Numbered from the stretch's first letter, positions 18,194 through 27,360 are shown. The stretch: DNA of 64,000 nucleotides from Bradyrhizobium barranii subsp. apii (GCF_011516635.5 NZ_CP096255.1:8071501-8135500); one strand, 5' to 3'. Made by a program: numbers and translations. Notes: generated by a model not told the origin, from the letters alone.

Positions 18194-20216
18194 CGTCGTC
18201 GCTGCACTCGCCATTCAGATAGGGATCGGCAGGCCGGAAGAATCGGCTGAAGCCGGGTTTGTCTACAGCGCTCCTTTGTGTCACGACAACGACCTTGGCG
18301 GCCGGTATTTCGCCGCATTCCTTGTTGGTCTTGCCAAAGAACTTGCGCTGCGGCGGGCCGGACTTGATCCGCATCCGCGTGCCCGGAACCATTTTCGCAA
18401 CCAGCAGGTCCGCGGTATCGAGCAGGCGCGTGTAGCCAGGTTCGGTCCTGGGCAGGCTTTCGCCGCCCGGCGGCATCAGCTTCTCGGCGCCGATGCCGCG
18501 CAGCCGCGTGCGCAGCTTGCCGGAGCCTGGATCGCCCGGATAGATCCAGCCGTCCTGCGACAGCATGAAGCGTAGCACTGTCGCGTCCTTTTCCGCATCC
18601 GATTGCCCTGCCTTCAGGCCGAAATCCGAGTGGCAGCCGACGCAGTGCTTTTCGACGAGCCCCTTACGCAGCGTGGTGAGCCGGATGCTGTTCTGCGCGT
18701 CTTTTGCGACGAAGGCGGCAAGCTGATCGATCAGCGCCTGGCTGCGCATGTCGCAAGGCAACGGCGGCGGATCGCCGGCAGCGCGATCGATGCGGATTAC
18801 CGTCTGGTTCTTGTCCTCGACCAGCCAGATTGCGCCGTCCTCCGCGACCGTCATGCCGACGGGCGCGCCCTGCGGCCGCGCGCCGTTGACGCGGTGCCAG
18901 CCTGCGATCAGCTCGTCGAATGGCGCGGCGGCGACGTCGCCGGCGTCGGTCTGAAAGCTGTGGGTCGGATCGGCCGCGCAACTGACGTGGTAGCGCACCG
19001 GCGCCGGGGCGGGCTTCGGGAAGCCATGGTCGTCGACGTCATAGACAAGGACGCGGCTGCCGGTCGGGCGATAGCCGTGCAGGCCGACCAGCAGCTTGCC
19101 TTCCAGCTCCGGGAATTTCGCGCCGTGATAATAGAGCATCGCAAGCGGCGCGCCGTGCGGCGGCATCAGCGAGAACGGTGCCTTGTAGAGCGCATTGGCC
19201 GTGCAGAGCGACTTGTAGACCCCGGATTGCAGCACGAGCTTGAATTCGGGGCTCGGCGTCGACAGGTCGTAGCAATAGGGCCAGCCATAATGCCTGCCCT
19301 GCTCGATCGCGTTGATCTCCTCGTTCGGCTTGAAGATGTCGGGCAGGTCGCGGCCGTTCTCGCCTTGCAGGAAGGCGTAGCCGGCATCGGGAAAATTCGG
19401 ATGCAGCGCCAGCGCCATCGAGTTGCGCAGGCCGCGCGCATAGACGGTGTGCGGCGGGTCCGGATCGGCCGGCTTCAACGCCGGGAAGGTCCCGCCTGCG
19501 GGCGGTGTGAACAGCCAGATCGAGGCCATCGCGGACGCGCCCTCGGCCGCCGCGCATGGCCTTGTGATCGGCGCCGGCGTGATGCAGTCGTCGCTATGCG
19601 AGCCGACATTGACGAACAGCCGCCCGTTCCTGTCAAAGACGAACTGCTTGAGCGGATGGGCACTCTCGTCGAGCCTGGTGCCGTCAGGCAATGTGATCCG
19701 GCGGCCGGGCATGTGCCGGATGATGGTCTCGACCGTGCTGCGGGGATTGTCGGCGAGCGGATCGAACCGGAAGATCGTCTCCGCGGTCGAGGCGTACAGC
19801 TTCTTGTCCGGGCCAATCACGAGGCCGAACGGATATTCGATTGCGGTCAGCAGCTCCTTGAACCGCTGCCCCTGGGGCGCATGCGGATCGAGCAGCAGCA
19901 GCCGTCCATCGGTGTGGCCCCAGCCGCCCATGTCGGCGACCACGAACAGGTCACGGCCCGGCACCTGGATGATCGAGCGCGGAAATTTCAGGCGATCCTC
20001 TTCGCTGGCGACGAGACCGGCGCAAAATCCCGCCTTCATGTCGATCTGGATTCTGGGAAAGGCGAGATCGCCGCTGCCGCAGGTTTCCGTGCCGATCGCG
20101 TAGCCGCTTTTCCTCACCGGTTCGGAGGAGGCTCCCGGGGCAAGACCGAGCAGTGCTCCGGCGACGATCGCCGCAAACAGGCTTCGGCGTTCATGCCAGA
20201 GTGTGAGCTGGTTCAC
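18150..20216 (-). CDS. PQQ-dependent sugar dehydrogenase-like protein with c-type haem motif
   Basis: A secreted protein of about 688 residues. The N-terminal two thirds look like a glucose/sorbosone-dehydrogenase beta-propeller (FPRSIIQVPGRDLFVVADMGG, YARGLRNSMALALHPNFPDAGYAF, NEEINAIEQGRHYGWPYCYD). The C-terminal part carries one covalent haem motif, HCVGCH near residue 525, so electrons probably pass from a PQQ site to haem and on to the respiratory chain. The GTG at 20216 follows GGGGGACC and gives a clean signal peptide (SLFAAIVAGALLGLAPGAS); an ATG at 20258 would add 14 residues. Its 3' end overlaps the SMP-30-like gene. Sugar or aldehyde oxidation in the periplasm followed by lactone hydrolysis would fit the pair. 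Confidence 0.85.
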   Translation of the reverse strand: MNQLTLWHERRSLFAAIVAGALLGLAPGASSEPVRKSGYAIGTETCGSGDLAFPRIQIDMKAGFCAGLVASEEDRLKFPRSIIQVPGRDLFVVADMGGWGHTDGRLLLLDPHAPQGQRFKELLTAIEYPFGLVIGPDKKLYASTAETIFRFDPLADNPRSTVETIIRHMPGRRITLPDGTRLDESAHPLKQFVFDRNGRLFVNVGSHSDDCITPAPITRPCAAAEGASAMASIWLFTPPAGGTFPALKPADPDPPHTVYARGLRNSMALALHPNFPDAGYAFLQGENGRDLPDIFKPNEEINAIEQGRHYGWPYCYDLSTPSPEFKLVLQSGVYKSLCTANALYKAPFSLMPPHGAPLAMLYYHGAKFPELEGKLLVGLHGYRPTGSRVLVYDVDDHGFPKPAPAPVRYHVSCAADPTHSFQTDAGDVAAAPFDELIAGWHRVNGARPQGAPVGMTVAEDGAIWLVEDKNQTVIRIDRAAGDPPPLPCDMRSQALIDQLAAFVAKDAQNSIRLTTLRKGLVEKHCVGCHSDFGLKAGQSDAEKDATVLRFMLSQDGWIYPGDPGSGKLRTRLRGIGAEKLMPPGGESLPRTEPGYTRLLDTADLLVAKMVPGTRMRIKSGPPQRKFFGKTNKECGEIPAAKVVVVTQRSAVDKPGFSRFFRPADPYLNGECSDDDGYYIRQEFLVPVQ

Positions 20217-20423
20217 GGCGGTCCCCCGGACTTTCGGTCCAAAGTTGTTCCATGCCATGGGAACGCCGTCCAGTTGATCATCACCCCCCTGTGATCAAAC
20301 CCGCTCGGGCGTTCGCAGCGACCAATCTCCGTAGATTCCCTTACCGGGCTCGCCCCGAATGTTTCGCGAAGGCCTCGGGTGGTATCGATTTGCCATCCCA
20401 GTCGCTCCCGACAGGAGACGCAT

Positions 20424-20657
20424 ATGGTCCAGGTCTATTTTCACTGCTCCAACACCGAAGGCACGCTGATCGATCGCAGCGGCACCGCGGTGGCCAGCCT
20501 GACCGAGGCGCGTGACCGTGCGGCCCAGATCATGCACTCGATGATCTACACGCCGGGTGCCGAGGACTGGCGCGACTGGGTGATCCATGTCAGCGGCTCC
20601 GACGGCGAGGAGATCTTCGACCTTCCCTTCACCGCCATGCTCGGCAAGCCGCATTGA
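20424..20657 (+). CDS. Small conserved protein, DUF6894-like
   Basis: A 77-residue protein (MVQVYFHCSNTEGTLIDRSGTAVASL) resembling the short alphaproteobacterial DUF6894 family. That family shows an F-H-x-x-N/D pattern followed by a small linker and a helix with EARDRAAQIM. The ATG at 20424 is supported by AGGAGA (20412-20417). No signal peptide or membrane segment is seen. The function is unknown. The next small frame starts 10 bases after its stop. Confidence 0.8.
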   Translation: MVQVYFHCSNTEGTLIDRSGTAVASLTEARDRAAQIMHSMIYTPGAEDWRDWVIHVSGSDGEEIFDLPFTAMLGKPH

Positions 20658-20666
20658 GGTGATGCC

Positions 20667-20843
20667 GTGCTGTTCGCTTCATTAACCCTGCTCTGCCAGC
20701 CCCTCAACTTCGTCGCCACCAAGTGGCAGAAGCTGGTGCGGATCGCAGGCAACCCCTACCGCCCCGAGCTTCACTACATGCGCGGGCCTGGCCCGAAATG
20801 GCACGCCAAATATCAGGCCAGCCGGCTGGATCGCAGGCTCTGA
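20667..20843 (+). CDS. Small basic protein, hypothetical
   Basis: A 58-residue frame starting GTG, with GAGGTGA (20656-20662) four bases ahead, directly after the DUF6894-like gene. The sequence begins LFASLTLLCQPLNFVATKWQ and ends KWHAKYQASRLDRRL. It is basic and rich in aromatic residues, with no signal peptide. Good ribosome site, spacing and alphaproteobacterial codon choice favour a real gene, but no family is recognised. Confidence 0.5.
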   Translation: MLFASLTLLCQPLNFVATKWQKLVRIAGNPYRPELHYMRGPGPKWHAKYQASRLDRRL

Positions 20844-20863
20844 GCGCAGTCCGCGGCTGCTCC

Positions 20864-21637
20864 CTACTTCCCCGTAAACTTCGCCTTGCGCTTCTCGACG
20901 AAGGCGGTGCGGCCTTCGATGGCGTCGGCGCTCTTGCGGATCGTGGCCTGAACCTCGATCTCGCGGCGGAACTGCGCCTCGTAAGCCGCATGCTCGCTCT
21001 CCTCGACAAGCGAACGCGTTGCGACCAAAGCGCGCGTCGGGCCGTCCGCCAGACGGCGCGCCAGGGCCAGCGCCTCGTCCATCAGCTTCGCGTCGTCGAC
21101 GACCTGCCGCACCAGGCCGATCTCCTGAGCACGTTCGGCCGTCAGGGGCTCGTTCAGCAGCATCAGCTCGAGCGCGCGCTGTCGGCCGACCAGCCGCGGC
21201 AGCAGCCAGGTCGAACCGAGATCGGGCACCAGGGCGATGCGGCTGAACACCTGGATGAAGCTCGCCGACCGCGCCGCAACAATCATGTCGCCGGCCATCG
21301 CAAGGCTGAAGCCGCCGCCGGCCGCGACGCCGTTGACGGCGACCACGACAGGCACGCGGCATTCGCGCAACGCCTTGAACGTGGGCCAGTAGAAGCGCAT
21401 CACGCCGGCGGCGATGTCCTCGCCCAGCGCTTCCGAAGCCTTCAAATTCTGTCCTGAGCAAAATCCGCGCCCCGCGCCGGTGAGGATCAGTGCGCGAATG
21501 CCCTCATCCCCTGTCATCTCGGCGACGGCGGCAGCGAGCGCGCCGAGCAGGTCCGGCGTCATCGCGTTCAGGCTTGCCGGCTCGTCGAGCGTCAAGATCC
21601 CAACCGTGCCATCCCGCGCCTGTTTCACACCTGCCAT
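20864..21637 (-). CDS. Enoyl-CoA hydratase/isomerase family protein
   Basis: A 257-residue crotonase-fold enzyme, probably cytoplasmic. Crotonase marks are present: ALILTGAGRGFCSGQNLKA near residue 55 (oxyanion hole 1) and AVNGVAAGGGFSLAMAGDM near 100 (oxyanion hole 2). The Glu pair of true hydratases is not obvious: the second segment reads FSRIALVPDLGSTWLLPRLVG with Asp, as in PaaG-like isomerases of phenylacetate breakdown. The start is 21637, after AGGGAGA; the longer frame to 21739 has no support. It is divergent from the gamma-glutamyltransferase. Confidence 0.9.
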   Translation of the reverse strand: MAGVKQARDGTVGILTLDEPASLNAMTPDLLGALAAAVAEMTGDEGIRALILTGAGRGFCSGQNLKASEALGEDIAAGVMRFYWPTFKALRECRVPVVVAVNGVAAGGGFSLAMAGDMIVAARSASFIQVFSRIALVPDLGSTWLLPRLVGRQRALELMLLNEPLTAERAQEIGLVRQVVDDAKLMDEALALARRLADGPTRALVATRSLVEESEHAAYEAQFRREIEVQATIRKSADAIEGRTAFVEKRKAKFTGK

Positions 21638-21765
21638 GTCGCGTCTCCCTTTGGATTTTCTCGTTGGCGGCAATGTGCCATCCTTCGCGCGCCCCGCCAA
21701 TGCTGCAGCTTCCGCGTCAGCGCAAGGAAGCCAGAACAACCGAATCCAGAGATCAAGACGACATC

Positions 21766-23355
21766 ATGCCTCATCAGTTCAGCCTCGCCCAAGCCGTCCG
21801 CAAACCCGCCGTCACATCCAAGGGCGGCATCGTCGCCTCGCAATCGCGGCGGGCGGCCGAAGTGGGGGCGCAGGTGCTGGCGGCAGGGGGCGACTGCGTG
21901 GACGCGATCGTCGCGACCACCTTCGCACTGAACGTGCTGGAGCCCTGGAACAGCGGCATCGGCGGCGGCGGCGCCATGGTGCTCTACCGCGCCAAGGAAA
22001 ATCGAACCGAGGTGATCGACTACGGCATGTGCGCGCCGCAGAGCCTGCGCACCACCGACTACCCGCTCAGCGGCGAAGGCGCGGCCTCCGATCTGTTTCC
22101 GTGGCCGCGGGTAAAGGACGATCGTAACATCCACGGCCCCGGCTCGGTCGCCGTGCCCGGCGTCGTCGCCGGCATGGAGGAGGCGCATCGCCGCTACGCC
22201 AAAATGCCGTGGAAGGATCTGGTCGCGCCGGCCGCCGCGCTCGCCGGCGAAGGCCTGCTGGTCGATTGGTGGACCACGCTGACGATCGCGGCATCGGCAG
22301 CCGATCTCAGGCGCTATCCCGCAAGCGCGGCCACCTTCCTGAAGGATGGCCTGCCGCCGAGCGCGCCGTGGGGCATCAAGTCCGAGACGCGGCTGCCGTT
22401 GGCCACGTTGAAGGCGACGTTGTCGCACCTCGCCGCTGCCGGTCCGCGCGATTTCTACCAGGGCGATCTCGCCAAAAGCATCGCATCCGACATCAAGGCC
22501 GACGGCGGCTCGCTGTCGGTGGAGGATCTCGCCGCGTTTCGCGCCCATCTGCGCGAGCCGTTGGCGATCCCCTATCGCGACGGCAAGGTGTATGCGACGC
22601 CGGAGCTCACGGCCGGACCGACAATGGCGTATGCGCTGCGGCTGTTGCAGCAGAGTCTGAAGCCGGGAAGCGCACCCGACGCGACCACCTACAGCGAATA
22701 TGCGCTCGCCTTGCAAGCGGCCTTCCGCGAGCGGCTCAAGGACATGGGCGATGCCGACGGCAAGCGCTCGCTCGGCGCTGAATATCTGGCGCCCGCCTGC
22801 ACCACGCATTTCTCCGTGGTCGACCGCCACGGCAATATCGCGGCGGTGACGCAGACGCTGCTCTCGTCCTTCGGCTCGAAATACGTGACGCCGCACACCG
22901 GCATCGCCATGAACAACGGCATCATGTGGTTCGACCCGACGCCGGGCACCACCAACTCGCTCGCCCCCGGGAAGCGCTGCCTCTGCAACTACACGCCCGT
23001 CATCGCCGAAACGAAGGACGGCAGGCGTCTCGCGGTCGGCGCCTCCGGCGGCCGCCGCATCCTGCCGTCGGTGATGCAGCTCGTGTCCTTTGCGATGGAT
23101 TTCGGCATGGACCTCGATACGGCCATCCACCAGCCGCGGATCGACGCCAGCGAAGGCGCGGTCGTGATCGGCGACATCAGACTGCCGGCGGACGTACGCA
23201 AAACACTTTCCGCACGCTTCGATTATGAAGAGACGCAAGTGCAGGCCCTGCCGCAGAAGTTCGCCTGCCCCAGCGTGGTGATGCGCGAGGGCGATACGAA
23301 TTCGGGCGCGGTCGAGATCTTCCAGCCCTGGGCCGACGCTGTCGCCGAATCCTGA
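21766..23355 (+). CDS. Gamma-glutamyltransferase family protein
   Basis: A 529-residue Ntn-hydrolase that splits gamma-glutamyl bonds. The self-cleavage site is at CTTHFSVVDRHGN, where the Thr before His is the usual nucleophile. Later GTTNSLAPGKR and ASGGRRILPSV match the substrate loop and the conserved C-terminal region. No signal peptide is visible at MPHQFSLAQAV, so it may act in the cytoplasm, as in gamma-glutamyl-amine catabolism. The genes around it (FAD amine oxidase, PuuR-like regulators) fit that idea. The start at 21766 gives the normal family length; the frame is open further up but runs through the neighbour's promoter. Confidence 0.9.
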   Translation: MPHQFSLAQAVRKPAVTSKGGIVASQSRRAAEVGAQVLAAGGDCVDAIVATTFALNVLEPWNSGIGGGGAMVLYRAKENRTEVIDYGMCAPQSLRTTDYPLSGEGAASDLFPWPRVKDDRNIHGPGSVAVPGVVAGMEEAHRRYAKMPWKDLVAPAAALAGEGLLVDWWTTLTIAASAADLRRYPASAATFLKDGLPPSAPWGIKSETRLPLATLKATLSHLAAAGPRDFYQGDLAKSIASDIKADGGSLSVEDLAAFRAHLREPLAIPYRDGKVYATPELTAGPTMAYALRLLQQSLKPGSAPDATTYSEYALALQAAFRERLKDMGDADGKRSLGAEYLAPACTTHFSVVDRHGNIAAVTQTLLSSFGSKYVTPHTGIAMNNGIMWFDPTPGTTNSLAPGKRCLCNYTPVIAETKDGRRLAVGASGGRRILPSVMQLVSFAMDFGMDLDTAIHQPRIDASEGAVVIGDIRLPADVRKTLSARFDYEETQVQALPQKFACPSVVMREGDTNSGAVEIFQPWADAVAES

Positions 23356-23446
23356 GCGTCACGACTCCTCCGCATTTGCACGCAACACCGCGATCGATGT
23401 TCGTTCGCCGAACGGACAGATGCGTGCCTAACAGGAGAGATTTCGG

Positions 23447-23677
23447 ATGAAGAAACTTGCGCTCGCCGCAACACTGATCATCGCGGCCGGCTTCACCATG
23501 CCAAACGCCGCATTCGCCAGGGGCGGCCACGGACATGGTCACGGCCATGGCCACGGTCATCATGGCGGATACCATGGACACCGCCATGCCACTCCTCCCG
23601 GATGGCATCACGGGCGCAAGGTCGGCTGGCGCGGCAGGGGCTGCCCGCCCGGCCTGTGGAAACAGGGCCGCTGCTGA
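23447..23677 (+). CDS. Small secreted His/Gly-rich protein
   Basis: A 76-residue protein with signal peptide (MKKLALAATLIIAAGFTMPNAAFA) followed by a GHGHGHGHGHHGG run and a Cys-containing basic tail (GCPPGLWKQGRC). The start is supported by AGGAGA (23431-23436). The His repeats suggest metal binding in the periplasm. Such short proteins are common in Bradyrhizobium; the function is not known. Confidence 0.8.
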   Translation: MKKLALAATLIIAAGFTMPNAAFARGGHGHGHGHGHGHHGGYHGHRHATPPGWHHGRKVGWRGRGCPPGLWKQGRC

Positions 23678-23733
23678 CGCCCTATCTGCAAGTCATGCAA
23701 GGCGTCGCTCCTGACGGGGCGGCGCCTTCTTCT

Positions 23734-25020
23734 TCAAACACCCAGCCGATCCCGCACCCGGCCCGCGATCACAGCAGTCGTAACCCCCAAGGGCCAGAAC
23801 GCGTGCATCGGGATCGGCTTGATGCCTGTGACGGGCATGTCGATCTCGGCCTTGGCGCCGCCGATCAGCCGGCGCGCGAGCTGCGCGCCCATCGCGGTCG
23901 AGAGCGCGACGCCGCGGCCGTTGCAGCCGAGCGAGATCAGGACGCTCTCCGCCGGCTCGTGCACATGGGGATAATGATCCTTGGTGATGGCGAGCCGGCT
24001 ATTCCAGCCATGCGTCCAGGCGGCGCCCTTGAGCTGTGGCCATAGCCGCTCAGCATAACGCATGAGATAGGCGACGTCGTTGGGCGACTTGATCCAGCGC
24101 ATCGGGCCGCGGCCACCCATCAAGAGGCGATTGTGCTGATCGATGCGGTAATAGACCGTGATGTGGCCGCTCTCGTAGAGCACCGGCCGTGTCGGCATGA
24201 TCGAGCGGGCGACCGCCTCGGAGAGCGGCGCGGTGGCGGCAATCGAGGAGAATACCGGCACGATGGTGCGGCGAAGCGCCGGCCAGAGATCGTCGGTGAA
24301 GCCGTTGGTGGCGAGCAGGACCCTGTCGGCATGCACCACCGCGCGCGGCGTCTCGATGCGCCAGCGCGAGCCGTCGCGACGGAGTGACAGCGCCGGCGTT
24401 TCGCCATGGACCTTCGCGCCCGCGGAGATCGCGGCGCGCGCGAGGCCGCGGGCATAGCTGAGAGGATGCAGATCGCCGCCGCGCGTGTCCAGCATCGCGC
24501 CGATGTAGCGGTCCGTGCCGGTCATTTCGCGCAACTGCTCGCGGTTCAGATATTGCACCGGCATGCCGCGGCGGATGCACTGCTGCGCCGTCTTCTCGAT
24601 CGCGGCGGCGCTGGCCTCGTTGTAGGCCGCGCGCAGCGTGCCATTCTGCCGCGCTTCGCAAGGGATCTGGTAGCGGCGGATCAGGTCGTGCGTGAAATTG
24701 GTCGTGCCGTAGGAGAAGTCGATCATGCGGCGGCCGAGTTCAGCGCCGAAATCGGCCTCGATCTGATCGGGGTCGTGCTTCAGGCCGGGATTGGTGTGGC
24801 CACCATTGTTACCCGACGCGCCCCAGCCCGGCTCCTGCGCCTCGAGCACCAGAGCCTCGACACCTTGCTCCGCCAGATGCAAAGCCGTGGACAGCCCGGT
24901 GTAGCCGCCGCCGACGATAGCAACGGAGACGGTCTTGTCGACATCGAGCGGCGGCGTGGCAACCGGCGCGACGGCGGTGTCGGCATAGGGCGAGGGCGGC
25001 AGAGGCAGGCGCATAGTCAT
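23734..25020 (-). CDS. FAD-dependent amine/amino acid oxidase (DAO family)
   Basis: A 428-residue flavoprotein. The dinucleotide-binding motif is VAIVGGGYTGLSTALHLAE (near residue 33), and a C-terminal LGCNGRGVALSTAMGAQLA segment matches the FAD-contact end of DAO/PuuB-like oxidases. Substrates in this family are gamma-glutamylputrescine, glycine derivatives and other secondary amines. It begins 12 bases after the importer ATPase stop, so it is the last gene of a polar amino acid importer operon and probably oxidises the imported compound. Confidence 0.9.
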   Translation of the reverse strand: MTMRLPLPPSPYADTAVAPVATPPLDVDKTVSVAIVGGGYTGLSTALHLAEQGVEALVLEAQEPGWGASGNNGGHTNPGLKHDPDQIEADFGAELGRRMIDFSYGTTNFTHDLIRRYQIPCEARQNGTLRAAYNEASAAAIEKTAQQCIRRGMPVQYLNREQLREMTGTDRYIGAMLDTRGGDLHPLSYARGLARAAISAGAKVHGETPALSLRRDGSRWRIETPRAVVHADRVLLATNGFTDDLWPALRRTIVPVFSSIAATAPLSEAVARSIMPTRPVLYESGHITVYYRIDQHNRLLMGGRGPMRWIKSPNDVAYLMRYAERLWPQLKGAAWTHGWNSRLAITKDHYPHVHEPAESVLISLGCNGRGVALSTAMGAQLARRLIGGAKAEIDMPVTGIKPIPMHAFWPLGVTTAVIAGRVRDRLGV

Positions 25021-25032
25021 GACGAGGACCGA

Positions 25033-25764
25033 TCAGAGCGGATGCAGCACGCGGCGTAAAAAGTCCTGCGTGCGCGGGTGCTGGGGTTGATTGAGGACGG
25101 CCTTCGCCGCGCCCTGCTCGACGATGACGCCGCCGTCGATGAAGAGCACGCGGTCGGCGACGTCGCGGGCAAAGCCCATCTCGTGGGTGACGACGACCAT
25201 GGTCATGCCGTCATCGGCGAGCATTCGCATCACGCCGAGCACGTCACCGACCAGTTCGGGATCGAGCGCCGAGGTCGGCTCGTCGAACAGGATCGCCTTT
25301 GGCTGCATCGCGAGCGCGCGCGCGATGGCGACGCGCTGCTGCTGGCCGCCAGAGAGCTGCGGTGGATGCGCATCGGCCTTTTCGGCGAGGCCCACCTGAC
25401 CGAGCAGCGCGCGGCCGCGCTCGAGCACCTGCGCACGCGGCTCCTTCTTTACAAAGAGCGGACCTTCGACGACGTTCTCCAGCACGGTGCGATGCGGGAA
25501 CAGGTTGAAGCGCTGGAACACCATCGAGACCTGGGTGCGGACCTTCACGATGGAGGGCGCATCGCGGTCGACCTTCAGTCCCTCGACGTTGATCTCGCCG
25601 CGGTCGTAGCTTTCCAGCCCGTTGATACAGCGCAGGATCGTCGACTTGCCGGAGCCCGAAGGGCCAATGATGCAGACCACCTCACCCTTCTGGACGGAGG
25701 CCGTGATGCCCTTGAGCACCTCGTTCTGGCCAAAGCTCTTGTGGACGTCGGTGAGCTCGATCAT
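25033..25764 (-). CDS. Polar amino acid ABC transporter ATP-binding protein
   Basis: A 243-residue ATPase with Walker A GPSGSGKST, signature LSGGQQQRVAIARAL, Walker B ILFDEPTSALDPELVGDV and VVVTHEMGFARDVADR. The last segments are typical of GlnQ/HisP-type importers. The start ATG overlaps the permease stop (25761-25764); the frame upstream lies within the permease and is not coding. It powers the amino acid importer encoded by the two upstream genes. Confidence 0.95.
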   Translation of the reverse strand: MIELTDVHKSFGQNEVLKGITASVQKGEVVCIIGPSGSGKSTILRCINGLESYDRGEINVEGLKVDRDAPSIVKVRTQVSMVFQRFNLFPHRTVLENVVEGPLFVKKEPRAQVLERGRALLGQVGLAEKADAHPPQLSGGQQQRVAIARALAMQPKAILFDEPTSALDPELVGDVLGVMRMLADDGMTMVVVTHEMGFARDVADRVLFIDGGVIVEQGAAKAVLNQPQHPRTQDFLRRVLHPL

Positions 25765-26414
25765 TTCTTGCCCGCCCGCTTCTCGAAGTGACGGACCAGC
25801 AGGATCAGCGGGATGCTCATGGTGAGATACATCAGCGCCACCAGCGTGAACACGTTGGTGTTCTTGAAGGTCGAGGACGCGATCAGCTTGCCCTGAAGGG
25901 CAAGCTCGGCGACCGTGATGGTCGAGGCTTGCGAAGAATCCTTTAGCATCATGATCATGACGTTGCCGTAAGGCGGCAGTACGATGCGCACTGCCTGCGG
26001 CAGCACCACGCGGCGCATGGTGAGCCACCAGCCCATGCCGATCGACTGCGCCGCCTCGATCTGGCCCTTGTCGATCGCCTCGATGCCCGCGCGGAAATTC
26101 TCGGCCTGGTAGGCCGAATAGGCGATGCCGAGCCCGAGGATCGCGGCCTGCAAGGCCGACAGCGTGACGCCGAGATCCGGCATCACGAAATAGAGGTAGA
26201 ACAACAGCACGATGATCGGGATGCCGCGGATCACGTTGATCAGGCTGGCACTGAGCATCGACAGCACCTTGATGCCGGAGACCCGCATCATCGCCCAGAT
26301 CAGACCCAGCACCGTCGAGAGCAGCAGCGAGCCGATGGTGACGACGATCGTCAGCGCGACACCGCTCATCAGGATCGGGAAGAATTCGACGGCGTCGTGC
26401 CAGAAGCCTTTCAT
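25761..26414 (-). CDS. Polar amino acid ABC transporter permease
   Basis: A 217-residue inner-membrane protein with about five hydrophobic segments, among them VALTIVVTIGSLLLSTVLGLIWAMM and GIPIIVLLFYLYFVMPDLG. The EAA loop reads AAQSIGMGWWLTMRRVVLPQAVRIVLPP, the docking site for the ATPase. It belongs to the His/Glu/Gln/Arg/opine permease family. It likely forms a homodimer, since only one permease gene is present. Confidence 0.94.
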   Translation of the reverse strand: MKGFWHDAVEFFPILMSGVALTIVVTIGSLLLSTVLGLIWAMMRVSGIKVLSMLSASLINVIRGIPIIVLLFYLYFVMPDLGVTLSALQAAILGLGIAYSAYQAENFRAGIEAIDKGQIEAAQSIGMGWWLTMRRVVLPQAVRIVLPPYGNVMIMMLKDSSQASTITVAELALQGKLIASSTFKNTNVFTLVALMYLTMSIPLILLVRHFEKRAGKK

Positions 26415-26440
26415 CGGTCAGCCTTACCAGCCTCTGTCGA

Positions 26441-27199
26441 TCAACCCTGCGCCTTCTGACCCCACTTCTCGAGGATCTTGTCGATGGTGCCGTTGGCCTT
26501 CAGCTTCGCCAGCGAGGCGTTGATCTTGCCGAGCAGCGCGGCCTCGCCCTTGCGGACGCCGATGCCGACCGAGCCGACGGTGACGGGCTTGTAGCCGTCG
26601 ACGAGACGTACCTCGGGGAAACCGCCCTGCTTCAGATTGTAGGCGAGGATCGGATAGTCGGCGTAGCCGGCCTTGAGGCGACCGGTGTTCACGTCGCGCA
26701 GGATGTCCGGGATGGTGTCGTAGGCCTTGACGTCGGCGAACAGGCCGGACTTCTTCAGCGCATCGACGAAGGCGGTGCCGACCTGGGCGCCGACCGTCTC
26801 GCCCTTCAGATCGTCCTGCGTGGCATAGGCCTTGGTGTCGCTCTTCGGGACCACCAGGCCTTCGCCATAGGTGTAGATCGGATCGGAGAAGTCGACGACC
26901 TCCTTGCGCGGCGCGGTGATGAACATCGCCGCCGCAATCATGTCGATCTTGCCCGATGTCAGCGACGGGATCAGCGCCGAGAACGCCATCGGCTCGATCT
27001 GCACGCTGAGGCCGGCGTCCTTGCCGATCTCGGTGACGAGATCGACCATGATGCCCTGGATCGTGTTGGTCTTGGTGTCGAGGAAGGTGAAGGGAATGCC
27101 TGTCGGCGTCGAGCCGACCTTCAGCACCTGCTGCGCCGAAGCCGGCATCACCGCTGCAATCGCGAGCGCCGCGACCACGGCCAGACCAAAACGCTTCAT
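26441..27199 (-). CDS. Amino acid ABC transporter substrate-binding protein
   Basis: A 252-residue periplasmic protein with signal peptide (FGLAVVAALAIAAVMPASA). Type II binding-protein hallmarks include GIMVDLVTEIGKDAGLSV, TSGKIDMIAAAMFITAPRKEVVDFSDPIY and GVRKGEAALLGKINASLAKL. The ATG at 27199 follows AGGGGG. It is the first gene of the four-gene importer/oxidase operon, divergent from an XRE-cupin regulator across 161 bp containing two matching operator-like sites. Confidence 0.93.
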   Translation of the reverse strand: MKRFGLAVVAALAIAAVMPASAQQVLKVGSTPTGIPFTFLDTKTNTIQGIMVDLVTEIGKDAGLSVQIEPMAFSALIPSLTSGKIDMIAAAMFITAPRKEVVDFSDPIYTYGEGLVVPKSDTKAYATQDDLKGETVGAQVGTAFVDALKKSGLFADVKAYDTIPDILRDVNTGRLKAGYADYPILAYNLKQGGFPEVRLVDGYKPVTVGSVGIGVRKGEAALLGKINASLAKLKANGTIDKILEKWGQKAQG

Positions 27200-27281
27200 C
27201 GCATCCCCCTTTGGGCTTGGCCGATGTCGGCGCTCGCGCATGTCGTGATCAGACGTTGCGGGCCAAGCCGTTTCGGCCTAT

Positions 27282-27346
27282 TTTCACCAATATGAAACTT
27301 TGGTCACATTTTCGCTGGCGATGCAAGCGGTTTTCATGCACATGAA
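27282..27346. promoter_or_regulatory. Twin inverted-repeat operators TTTTCA-N6-TGAA
   Basis: Two copies of the same inverted repeat lie in the divergent spacer: TTTCA at 27282-27286 with TGAAA at 27293-27297, and TTCA at 27333-27336 with TGAA at 27343-27346. Both share a T-rich left edge and a 6-bp gap, and they are exactly 50 bp apart. The second extends to a 6-bp palindrome, TTCATG/CATGAA. They sit where the adjacent XRE-cupin regulator would be expected to bind and repress both directions. Confidence 0.6.
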
Positions 27347-27360
27347 GGAAGCGGTTTGAC

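Noticed and set aside
18603..20294. 563-codon + strand open frame opposite the haem/PQQ-like gene
   Set aside because: No domain and biased composition; the real gene has a haem motif and signal peptide.
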